From: Natronohydrobacter sp.
GTDB taxonomy: Bacteria; Pseudomonadota; Alphaproteobacteria; Rhodobacterales; Rhodobacteraceae
Length of the DNA stretch: 18,968 nt
Direction: 5' to 3'
Assembly (NCBI GenBank): GCA_007117255.1
Contig: SKGU01000223.1
Location: 1 to 18,968 of the forward strand
Under the pieces are notes generated by a model. The model searched no databases. It saw only the letters and a program-made list of their open reading frames with translations, and was not told the DNA's origin. The position numbers and the translations under genes are program-made. Positions 6,794 to 13,651 of this stretch are shown piece by piece (within the stretch, counting starts at the first letter, position 1; the number at the start of each line of letters is the position of its first letter).

Positions 6794-7607
6794 TGTAACA
6801 TCAAAGGTCTGGAAACGGTTGTTGGATATCCGGCATGGCATGGCCTGCCATTGCTGCGGCACATGGACCGATGCAGAGCGCGCCGCGCTTGATCTTTACG
6901 CCCCCTTGGCACGGCGCGATATCGGCCCTGTCACGGTCGCGCAGATCGGGCAGTCGCTGGACGGGCGCATCGCCACGGTGACGGGCGACGCGCGTGATGT
7001 TTCCGGCCCTGACGGGTTGGCGCATCTGCATCGGATGCGGGCCCTGGTCGATGCGGTCGTGATTGGGGTGCGTACCGCCCTGCATGACACACCGCGCCTG
7101 ACAGTGCGCCTATGCGCTGGTCCTAACCCGGCGCGTGTGGTCATAGATCCGCAAGGTCGCCTTCCCAATGACGCGCCTGTATTACGCGCTGACGGGGCGC
7201 GGCGCATTGTCATTCAGACTGTTGAAAAACCGCGCCCTGACGGGGTGTGCGTCCTGCGCCTAGTCGCCCGGAACGGGCAGATTGATCCCGCGCAAATATT
7301 GCAGGCGCTTCACGCCGAGGGGCTTGGCTCGCTACTGATCGAGGGCGGCGGAATTACCATTGCGCGTTTTCTCGAAGCGGGGCGGCTCTCGCGGTTGCAA
7401 GTGGCCATTTCGCCCTTGCTTATCGGTGGTGGTCCGCAAGGGCTGACATTGCCGAGCCCCAGCGCCAAACTGTCAGAGGCACTGCGCCCCGAAACCCGCG
7501 CCTATTCTCTTGGTAGTGATGTCGTCTTCGACTGCGCCTTCACGCAGGCCGCCCGGCAGGCCATGAAGCCAGTTCACTTGCGTGTTGCATCAAGCGGGGC
7601 GCGATAG
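6783..7607 (+). CDS. RibD-type reductase domain protein (DHFR-like fold), no deaminase domain
   Basis: The product has 274 residues. Residues from about 50 onward match the RibD C-terminal, dihydrofolate-reductase-like domain. Recognisable parts are VTVAQIGQSLDGRIATVTGD, LHRMRALVDAVVIGVRTAL, DTPRLTVR, NPARVVIDPQGRLP, then LLIEGGGITIARFLEAG and ISPLLIGGGPQGL. The zinc-dependent cytidine-deaminase domain of full-length RibD is absent. It is replaced by about 50 residues with a Cys pair (CHCC, near 21-24) that I do not recognise. RibD reductases use NADPH to reduce the ribosyl group of a pyrimidine intermediate of riboflavin synthesis; related proteins act on other pterin or pyrimidine substrates. 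The ATG at 6783 has AAAGGGGA upstream and overlaps the methyltransferase gene by 11 bases, indicating translational coupling. It is the last gene of the operon. Confidence 0.87.
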   Translation: MQVDVTSKVWKRLLDIRHGMACHCCGTWTDAERAALDLYAPLARRDIGPVTVAQIGQSLDGRIATVTGDARDVSGPDGLAHLHRMRALVDAVVIGVRTALHDTPRLTVRLCAGPNPARVVIDPQGRLPNDAPVLRADGARRIVIQTVEKPRPDGVCVLRLVARNGQIDPAQILQALHAEGLGSLLIEGGGITIARFLEAGRLSRLQVAISPLLIGGGPQGLTLPSPSAKLSEALRPETRAYSLGSDVVFDCAFTQAARQAMKPVHLRVASSGAR

Positions 7608-7732
7608 ACCGGCACAACGGTTTCATCGCGCCAAACCATCCGTATGAAATTCTCTCGCGGAGGTAGGCGTGAATTCTCACCATAAACAATGCGCTGACAC
7701 AGATATTCGTCATCATCTGATGGTTGGGACAT
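7574..7732 (-). CDS. Possible small hypothetical protein (52 residues)
   Basis: A minus-strand frame of 52 codons fills much of the otherwise empty 7608-7843 gap and overlaps the ribD-like tail by 34 bases. Its sequence is charged and non-repetitive: an acidic start MSQPSDDDEYL, then RIVYGENSRLPPRENFIRMV, then WRDETVVPVYRAPL. This looks more protein-like than most shadow frames, but the ribosome binding site is weak and I recognise no family. The frame could extend upstream, but the upstream part overlaps the AbrB-family gene and looks like shadow. It may be spurious. The remainder of the gap (7733-7843) shows only the ribosome binding site of the next gene. Confidence 0.3.
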   Translation of the reverse strand: MSQPSDDDEYLCQRIVYGENSRLPPRENFIRMVWRDETVVPVYRAPLDATRK

Positions 7733-7843
7733 GCCGTCTGCGGTTGAATGTCGCGGCATTTCTGGATTGATATGTCTGACGGGGTGACTTGAAGCGTATC
7801 CGTGACCATTGCGCGGATTGCGGCAGGTAGGGGTGAAAGACGC

Positions 7844-8935
7844 ATGAGCAGAGCAACGGACACAGCTATTGCAGCGCATCTCGCGCATGTCATGGCCATT
7901 ATGGGCGGTGCGATCCTGTTCGGCTTTCTGGCCATGTGGCTGAATTTTCCACTGCCATGGATGCTTGGGGCGCTGGTCTTCGCCGGAACAGTGCGTTTGT
8001 CGGGCTTTCCTGTGCGGATTCCGGTTCAGACGCGCCAGCTTGGCCAGATACTGGTGGCCAGTTCGGTTGGTCTGGCGTTTACCCCTGCTGCATTACATTT
8101 GATGGGAATGTTGGCGATGCCGATGATCCTTGCGGCAATACTGACAATCATACTGAGTTTCGGGGTCGCGGCCTTGTTGATGCGCATGGCCCATGTCAGC
8201 CCAGCGACGGCCATTCTGGCCACCTTGCCTATGGGTCCGGTTGAAAGTGCAGTGCTTGCCGCAAAACATGATGCAGCGCCGGGGCCGATCATCTTTGCGC
8301 AAACCATGCGCATTGTCCTGCTTGTGGTTCTGATCCCGCCTCTGATCGTGCTGTTGGATGGCGGCGTTGCCGATCCGGTTGCTGTGCTCAGAGGGGTCGA
8401 ATGGTCCGGCACAGGGGCAGCTATACTATTTGTCTTCGGGCTGGGCGGTGCGGTGATTCTGAAACTTGTCCGCATGTCCAACCCCTTCTTTCTGGGTGGG
8501 CTGGCTGGCGGAGCATTGGCTGCGGTCTTGAATCTGCCGGTTTCCGCATATCCCTACATCGTACTTGCTGGCGCGCAGATTTTTCTGGGCACATGGCTTG
8601 GTGCGGTGATCGACCGTGATCTGTTTCGCAACGCGCGCGGCTTTCTGTCAAGCTCGGTGCTGACATCGCTATTGATGATTTTCCTATGCGTCTTGATGGG
8701 TATCGGGCTGGTCTGGATGACCGGCCAGCCCTGGCAAGTGATGGTGTTGTCGACGGCCCCCGGAAGCGTCACCGAAATGGCACTGACTGCGAAGATCCTG
8801 CAAGAGGGACTCGCAGTCGTGACCGCCTTTCATATCGTGCGTATCTTCATCATACTTCCGTTCTCTGGCCTGATCGTCGCTCAGGCTCTGAGGTTTGCCA
8901 ATTGGCTTCAGATCATGCAATCAGACCAGCGCTAG
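7844..8935 (+). CDS. AbrB-family integral membrane protein (putative ammonia monooxygenase/AbrB duplication family)
   Basis: This is a polytopic inner-membrane protein, 363 residues, of the family often labelled AbrB or putative ammonia monooxygenase; neither label describes an established function. The family is an internal duplication. The first half has LNFPLPWMLGALVFAGTVRLSGF and LGQILVASSVGLAFTP, echoed in the second half by FFLGGLAGGALAAVLNLP and GAQIFLGTWLGAVIDRD. I count about ten hydrophobic segments from the N-terminus to residue 350. The motif LPMGPVESAVLA in the first half has a counterpart STAPGSVTEMALTA in the second. A GTG at 7802 would add 14 residues. The ATG at 7844 is preferred because AGGGGTGA precedes it. 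It stands alone, 236 bases after the operon, and is followed by a terminator. Confidence 0.88.
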   Translation: MSRATDTAIAAHLAHVMAIMGGAILFGFLAMWLNFPLPWMLGALVFAGTVRLSGFPVRIPVQTRQLGQILVASSVGLAFTPAALHLMGMLAMPMILAAILTIILSFGVAALLMRMAHVSPATAILATLPMGPVESAVLAAKHDAAPGPIIFAQTMRIVLLVVLIPPLIVLLDGGVADPVAVLRGVEWSGTGAAILFVFGLGGAVILKLVRMSNPFFLGGLAGGALAAVLNLPVSAYPYIVLAGAQIFLGTWLGAVIDRDLFRNARGFLSSSVLTSLLMIFLCVLMGIGLVWMTGQPWQVMVLSTAPGSVTEMALTAKILQEGLAVVTAFHIVRIFIILPFSGLIVAQALRFANWLQIMQSDQR

Positions 8936-8937
8936 CG

Positions 8938-8967
8938 TGTTGATTGTCGCTTTCGAAGCGCGCAACA
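8938..8967. other. Inverted repeat just after the AbrB-family stop codon
   Basis: TGTTG (8938-8942) pairs with CAACA (8963-8967), and CGCTT (8948-8952) pairs with AAGCG (8956-8960) around a TCG loop. An internal loop separates the two helices. No T-run follows, so it is not a classic terminator by itself. It could protect the mRNA 3' end or be chance. Confidence 0.35.
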
Positions 8968-8996
8968 TTCATGCACAACAGACTTGTTAAGGCTTC

Positions 8997-9033
8997 AGGC
9001 CGCTGGCGGCAACCGCCCACGCAGGCCTTTTCT
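8997..9033 (+). terminator. Rho-independent terminator after the AbrB-family gene
   Basis: AGGCC (8997-9001) pairs with GGCCT (9024-9028), GC (9002-9003) with GC (9021-9022), and GGCGG (9005-9009) with CCGCC (9013-9017) around a CAA loop. Small bulges separate the helices. TTTTCT follows at 9028-9033. It lies between the convergent AbrB-family and export-lipoprotein genes and works best for plus-strand transcripts. On the other strand only a short pyrimidine tract follows. Confidence 0.65.
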
Positions 9034-9040
9034 AACGTGG

Positions 9041-10156
9041 TCACAAATTGCTGGCCGTGCGCCCAAAGCCCAGGAAGCCGCCCAGCAGGGCCAAGACACG
9101 CTGAGTTGACGTTGCCACGGCTTGCGTTGCCATGACGATATCGCCATCAAACAGAGCAAACTCGTCCGCGTTGAACATGCCATCGGCTGTTGTCAGGTCG
9201 AAGCTGAAGACAACACGGTCATGGCTGGACCCATATGGGTGCAGTCCGGATGTCTTCGGATAGGTGCGCAGAACAAGGATTCCGCGAGGATCCGCGCGCG
9301 TATCTGCCATGCCGCCCATCATCGAGATCGCGCGCAATGCGCTGACTTTCGGCGCATCGAAGGCGATGACCTCTTCGCGACCGGCAGCGCCGAGTGCTTT
9401 GAATTTGCGCGAATCAGCAGTGATTATGATCCGGTCGCCGCCCTGAAGTGGCGGATCATTCGCCGGATGGGCAATCACGGTTTCCAGCGGACGCCGATAG
9501 ACGTTGCCGCCGCGTGTGATCTGGACCTGTGGATTGGCCAGCGCAGTGTCTGCTCCGCCCGCCGCGGCGATCATGCTCGTCAGCGGCAGGTTGCGCTCGG
9601 TGAGCGGGTAGGTGCCGGGTGTGTTTACGCCGCCTACCATTTCGACCGAGTTGCGCCGCCCCTCAGTGACTTCGAGCTGAACCTGTGCGGATGGGCTGAT
9701 CGATGTCAGGGCTTCCTGCAAACGTTCGCGCGCACCTTCAGTCGTCAACCCGCCGATATGTACCCGATTGACATAAGGAACAGAGACATGGCCGGATGAA
9801 GTAACAACGACATTGGCCACGTCTGCGAATGGAGAGTCACCCCCTGACAGCAGCGATGTTTCTTCTGCGTCCCAGACCCGCAAGCTGAGCCGGTCGCCCG
9901 CTGCGATACGCTGATCGGTGAGCACGGCGCCGCCTCGTGGCCAAGACGTATGCTTCAGAGCACCCGGTTCGCCCCATTGATGGTAAAGCGGCAAGCGATC
10001 ACGCGTGACGATTTCAAGCACGAAACCCGCGTCATCATCATCTGCACCCTTTATGACTTCATTTTTTGTGGGAGCGCCGCGCGGCACCGCGCATCCACTC
10101 ACAACTAATGCTGTGCCTGCGAATAAAAATCCACGTCTTGAAATTCCGGCGTTCAA
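9041..10156 (-). CDS. Polysaccharide biosynthesis/export lipoprotein (Wza-like, SLBB domains)
   Basis: This is a predicted outer-membrane or periplasmic lipoprotein of the Wza/KpsD polysaccharide-export family, 371 residues. The N-terminus has a twin Arg (SRRGFLFAG), a hydrophobic stretch and a lipobox VVSGC with Cys22 as the lipidation site. A polysaccharide-export domain follows (about 80-165; IAAGDRLSLRVWDAEE, then VTSSGHVSVPYVNRVHIGGLT). Two SLBB-like segments come next: VEMVGGVNTPGTYPL with LTSMIAAAGG, and a second around ALRAISMMGGMAD with PRGILVLR. The start is TTG at 10154-10156. AAGGGGGA lies 5 bases upstream, and the upstream frame reaches a stop at 10184-10186 without an ATG or GTG. 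No glycosyltransferase, Wzc or other capsule genes lie within the window, so it stands apart from any locus it serves. Confidence 0.87.
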   Translation of the reverse strand: MNAGISRRGFLFAGTALVVSGCAVPRGAPTKNEVIKGADDDDAGFVLEIVTRDRLPLYHQWGEPGALKHTSWPRGGAVLTDQRIAAGDRLSLRVWDAEETSLLSGGDSPFADVANVVVTSSGHVSVPYVNRVHIGGLTTEGARERLQEALTSISPSAQVQLEVTEGRRNSVEMVGGVNTPGTYPLTERNLPLTSMIAAAGGADTALANPQVQITRGGNVYRRPLETVIAHPANDPPLQGGDRIIITADSRKFKALGAAGREEVIAFDAPKVSALRAISMMGGMADTRADPRGILVLRTYPKTSGLHPYGSSHDRVVFSFDLTTADGMFNADEFALFDGDIVMATQAVATSTQRVLALLGGFLGFGRTASNL

Positions 10157-10192
10157 ACCGTCCCCCTTGGGCGAACCCCACCACTATCAAGC

Positions 10193-10211
10193 GCTTTTCC
10201 TATGGAAAGGC
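10193..10211. promoter_or_regulatory. Imperfect palindrome between the export-lipoprotein gene and hrpB
   Basis: The sequence GCTTTTCC-TAT-GGAAAGGC is symmetric at 7 of 8 arm positions around a TAT centre. It lies 37-55 bases upstream of the TTG start of the minus-strand lipoprotein gene and about 130 bases before hrpB. It could be an operator or a 5' leader hairpin. The rest of the 182-base divergent region shows no convincing sigma-70 promoter. Confidence 0.3.
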
Positions 10212-10338
10212 AGTCAGGTCAATCATCCTTGGCGCAAGATGTGCGAACTGTGGCACGATATGCGTCATTTGGTGCAGTCGTGATGCGACCGGGGCAGGCC
10301 ATTGCACTGCGGCAGGTATTGGCGGCATATGTATTCAC

Positions 10339-12774
10339 ATGAAACTGCCGATTGATGATATTCTACCGGATATGAAAGCGTCACTGGCCCGCGCGGGCCG
10401 GGTGGTTTTGCAAGCCCCGCCTGGGGCAGGCAAGACCACGCGCGTGCCGCTTGCTTTGCTTGGCGATATTGACGGTCGGATTGTGATGCTGGAACCCCGC
10501 CGACTGGCCGCGCGCGCTGCTGCTGAACAGATGGCAGCGCTGATGGGCGAGAAGGTCGGCGCATGCGTAGGCTACCGCATTCGAGGTGAGACGGTTGTGT
10601 CTAGCAAAACGCGGATCGAGGTTGTCACCGAAGGCATCCTGACGCGGATGCTGCAATCTGACCCGGAACTGACCGGGATCGGAGCCGTGATTTTCGATGA
10701 ATTTCACGAACGCTCTCTGACCGCTGATCTGGGTCTGGCGCTGGTCTGGGAGGTGCGTGAAGCCCTGCGTCCCGATCTGGCCGTGATCGTGATGTCAGCG
10801 ACGCTGGACGCAGAACCAGTGGCAGCCTTATTGGATGCTGCGCCAGTGTTGACGGCTGAGGGCCGTGCATTTCCGGTGGAAACCCGCTGGTTGGATCGTC
10901 CGCGCCCGAAAGATACCCGGTTCGAGGGCGCTGCGGCGGCGCTGATCGAGCAGGCGCTTGCGGAATGTACAGGTTCAGTTCTGGTGTTTCTGCCCGGTGA
11001 AGGGGAAATCCGGCGTATTGCGGGGCTGCTGGATGGCCGCGTGGGGACTACGACAGTGCATCCGCTATATGGGGCGCTGCCTTTTGCAGCGCAGCGTGCG
11101 GCGATTGAACCTGCAGCGACCGGGCGCAAGATCGTGCTGGCCACATCCATTGCGGAAACATCGCTTACGATCGAGGATATTCGTATTGTGGTCGATTGTG
11201 GGCTGGCCCGGCGCGCACGGTTTGATCCGGGAACAGGTATGTCGCGGCTGGTGACAGAGCGTGTGACCCGCGCCGAGGCCGAACAGCGCCGGGGTCGTGC
11301 GGGTCGGGTTGCCGAGGGTGTATGCTACCGCATGTGGGCGCGCAGTGAGGAAGGGGCGCTGGCCGCTTTCGCCCCGCCGGAAATGCTGCGCGCTGATCTG
11401 GCCGGGCTGGCGCTGGATCTCGCGCTGTGGGGCGGCGCGCAGGATTTGCGCTTTCTCACCCCACCGCCAGAGGGCGCGCTGGCCGAGGCGCAGGCGCTGC
11501 TGCGCGCGCTTGGGGCGCTGGATGCGGGCGGGTTGATCACCGCCCATGGCCGTGCGATGGCTGCGCTGCCCCTGCATCCAAGACTTGCGCATATGCTGCT
11601 TACATCGGGGCAGGATGGGGCCGAGATGGCCGCACTGCTGTCAGAGCGCGACCTTGTGCAGGGTGGCCCGGTTGATATGGGGTTGCGGCTGGCAGCACTG
11701 CGAGACCCGCGCGGTTTTGCTGGGCGCTACAGCTATGTCCTTCACCGCCCGACGCTGGAGCGGGTGCGCGCCGAGATGCCGCGACTGAAACGGCTGGCTG
11801 GCGCTGGCACCCGCGCCTTGAGTGCCGGGCAGATGGCTGCCTTGGCTTACCCTGACCGGGTGGGACTGCGCCGCAAGGGGGACGCGCTGCGCTTTGTGCT
11901 GTCGGGGGGCAAAGGCGCGGTGCTGCCCGAAGGCGACGGAATGGCGCAAGCGCGGCTGATTGTGGTGACGGACAGCAATGGCGATCCGCGAGAAGCCCGC
12001 ATCCGGCAGGCGATTGAATTGCGGGAAGCGGAGCTGCGCGAGATCTTTAGTGATCATATCGAGTGGCGCAAACTCTGTCATTGGTCGCGGCGTGACCGCC
12101 GCATCGAGGCGCGGATGCAGGAATGTTTTGGCGCGCTGGTGCTCAATGACCGCCATTGGCCTGACCCTGCGCCAGTGGAGCTGGCGCGCGCAGCCTGCGA
12201 GGGGGTGCGGGATCTGGGTTTGCCATGGTCTGCCGCCGCAAAGCGTTTTGTTGCGCGGGTGGAGTTGTTGCGTGGGCAAGGTGAAGATCTGCCTGACATG
12301 GGCGAGCGCGCGCTTCTCGATGGTTTGGAAGATTGGCTTGCGCCGCATCTGTCCGGTTGCCGCACAGCAGACGATTTGCGTGCACTTGATCTGGTGCCTG
12401 CGTTGCGTGCGATGCTGGACTGGGAGCAGGCGCAACGGCTCGATGCGCTCGCGCCTGCGCATTTCATTACACCATTGGGCAACAAGGTGGCGATTGATTA
12501 CGCAGGCGAGGCTCCGCAGATCGAAGTCCGTTTGCAGGAAATGTTCGGTTTGGCCGTGCATCCGACGGTCGGGCCGAAACGATTGCCGCTGCGGGTGGTA
12601 TTATTGTCGCCCGCACGCAGGCCAGTGCAGGTGACAATGGATTTGCCGGGCTTCTGGGCGAATAGCTATGCTGAGGTGCGTAAGGATATGCGGGGACAAT
12701 ACCCCAAGCATCCCTGGCCTGAAAACCCGTTGGAGGCTGCGCCCACGCTGCGGGCAAAGCCGCGCAAAAGCTGA
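10339..12774 (+). CDS. hrpB: ATP-dependent helicase HrpB
   Basis: This is a DEAH-box-type superfamily 2 helicase of the HrpB family. The product is 811 residues, the expected full length. Helicase motifs run in order: I APPGAGKTT (26-34, K32), II DEFH (120-123, a DExH variant usual for HrpB), III SAT (153-155), then IAETSLTIEDI and motif VI QRRGRAGR. The C-terminal half contains the HA2-like helical region and ends in the HrpB-specific domain (HFITPLGNKVAIDY, DLPGFWANSYAEVRKDMRG, YPKHPWPENP). The physiological role of HrpB in bacteria is poorly defined. The frame is open upstream to 10066, but homology starts at MKLPIDDILP, so the ATG at 10339 is used. No strong ribosome binding site precedes it. 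It is a single gene, convergent with the peptidase operon. Confidence 0.96.
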   Translation: MKLPIDDILPDMKASLARAGRVVLQAPPGAGKTTRVPLALLGDIDGRIVMLEPRRLAARAAAEQMAALMGEKVGACVGYRIRGETVVSSKTRIEVVTEGILTRMLQSDPELTGIGAVIFDEFHERSLTADLGLALVWEVREALRPDLAVIVMSATLDAEPVAALLDAAPVLTAEGRAFPVETRWLDRPRPKDTRFEGAAAALIEQALAECTGSVLVFLPGEGEIRRIAGLLDGRVGTTTVHPLYGALPFAAQRAAIEPAATGRKIVLATSIAETSLTIEDIRIVVDCGLARRARFDPGTGMSRLVTERVTRAEAEQRRGRAGRVAEGVCYRMWARSEEGALAAFAPPEMLRADLAGLALDLALWGGAQDLRFLTPPPEGALAEAQALLRALGALDAGGLITAHGRAMAALPLHPRLAHMLLTSGQDGAEMAALLSERDLVQGGPVDMGLRLAALRDPRGFAGRYSYVLHRPTLERVRAEMPRLKRLAGAGTRALSAGQMAALAYPDRVGLRRKGDALRFVLSGGKGAVLPEGDGMAQARLIVVTDSNGDPREARIRQAIELREAELREIFSDHIEWRKLCHWSRRDRRIEARMQECFGALVLNDRHWPDPAPVELARAACEGVRDLGLPWSAAAKRFVARVELLRGQGEDLPDMGERALLDGLEDWLAPHLSGCRTADDLRALDLVPALRAMLDWEQAQRLDALAPAHFITPLGNKVAIDYAGEAPQIEVRLQEMFGLAVHPTVGPKRLPLRVVLLSPARRPVQVTMDLPGFWANSYAEVRKDMRGQYPKHPWPENPLEAAPTLRAKPRKS

Positions 12775-12800
12775 CGCGGCGCTGTGATGCAGGCGCTGTG

Positions 12801-12825
12801 TTTGAGTATTTTTGGCAAGATGAAA
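12801..12825 (+). other. Short intergenic motif at a gene 3' end
   Basis: A 25-base AT-rich element reads TTTGAGTATTTTTGG followed by CAAGATGAAA. It sits in the 58 bases between the convergent hrpB and NlpC/P60 stop codons and stands out from the GC-rich surroundings. From memory, very similar sequences recur in intergenic regions of Rhodobacterales genomes, but only this copy was seen here. It is not a hairpin. Confidence 0.35.
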
Positions 12826-12832
12826 TATGGCG

Positions 12833-13651
12833 TCAGACAGGCCTGAGATGGCTTGTGACCTGGCTTTCGGGGGCGATTCGCGCGATTGCGTCGGCCAGTG
12901 GTTCATAGGCGACGGACATTGTATGCGCATTGGCATGCAGGATTGTGTCGGGGGCACTGACCCAGGCGACATGGCCGCGCCAGAAGATCAGATCGCCCCG
13001 TTTCGGCGGTGTTCCTTCGGGCAAGGCAGGACCAAGGGCGCGTTCCTGAAGGTCGCTGTCGCCGGGGCAAGGGATGTCACAGGCATGAAGCGCAAGTTGC
13101 ACCAGCGCTGAGCAATCAAGACCCGCATGGCTGTTGCCGCCCCAGAGATAGGGCGTGCCCAACAGCGATTCCGCCACCGCGACCGGATGCGGGGCGGCAG
13201 TCTGGCTGATATGTTGTTGCGGGATCCAGAACCCGTCATCGGTTTGCGCGAAATGACCCTTGGAGCGGGTGATCTGGATGGACGCGCCCAGAGAAAGGGT
13301 AGCATGATCGGCACTTTTGAGATCGGGCGCGGTGTAGAGATGGGTCGCGCGTACCGCGACACGATGCGTAACGGGGTGATCAGGGCACAGCGCTTTGCTG
13401 CGCAGCCAGCCGCAATAACCATTGGCTTCGGCCTGAACATAGGCCAGAGTCTCTGTCTGATCGATCACGCAGACCCGTGCGCCGCGTAAAAGCTGCCGGT
13501 CGCGTGGCCCATCGGGGCTGCGCAGCAGATCCGTCAGCGCCGCGCGCAGGCGCATCATCTGGCCCTCGCTGAAAGCGGGCGCGTCGATCTGGCCTTGCAG
13601 CCGGCTATGGGCAACGCGCCCACTGAACGGGGTCAGGCGCGGGTCGCTCAC
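12833..13651 (-). CDS. NlpC/P60 family cysteine peptidase with SH3-like region, no signal peptide
   Basis: This is a predicted peptidoglycan-peptide hydrolase, 272 residues. The C-terminal NlpC/P60 domain (about 155-272) has the catalytic Cys in GLDCSALVQ (C180) and the His in WRGHVAWV (H227). The third polar residue is in ILHANAH (H239). TPYLWGG (166-172) and KRGDLIFW (217-224) are standard. Residues 55-150 look like bacterial SH3-type modules (VCVIDQTETLAYVQAEANGY; ATHLYTAPDL), as in gamma-D-glutamyl dipeptidyl-peptidases of the YkfC type. There is no signal peptide, so a cytoplasmic role on recycled muropeptides is more likely than wall cleavage. The start is GTG at 13649-13651, overlapping the TGA of the upstream aminopeptidase gene (GTGA), so the pair is translationally coupled. 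Its stop is 58 bases from that of hrpB. Confidence 0.9.
   Translation of the reverse strand: MSDPRLTPFSGRVAHSRLQGQIDAPAFSEGQMMRLRAALTDLLRSPDGPRDRQLLRGARVCVIDQTETLAYVQAEANGYCGWLRSKALCPDHPVTHRVAVRATHLYTAPDLKSADHATLSLGASIQITRSKGHFAQTDDGFWIPQQHISQTAAPHPVAVAESLLGTPYLWGGNSHAGLDCSALVQLALHACDIPCPGDSDLQERALGPALPEGTPPKRGDLIFWRGHVAWVSAPDTILHANAHTMSVAYEPLADAIARIAPESQVTSHLRPV

Noticed and set aside
11641..12561. 306-codon minus-strand frame opposite hrpB
   Set aside because: It lies entirely within hrpB and has the His/Gln/Arg-rich composition of an antisense shadow.
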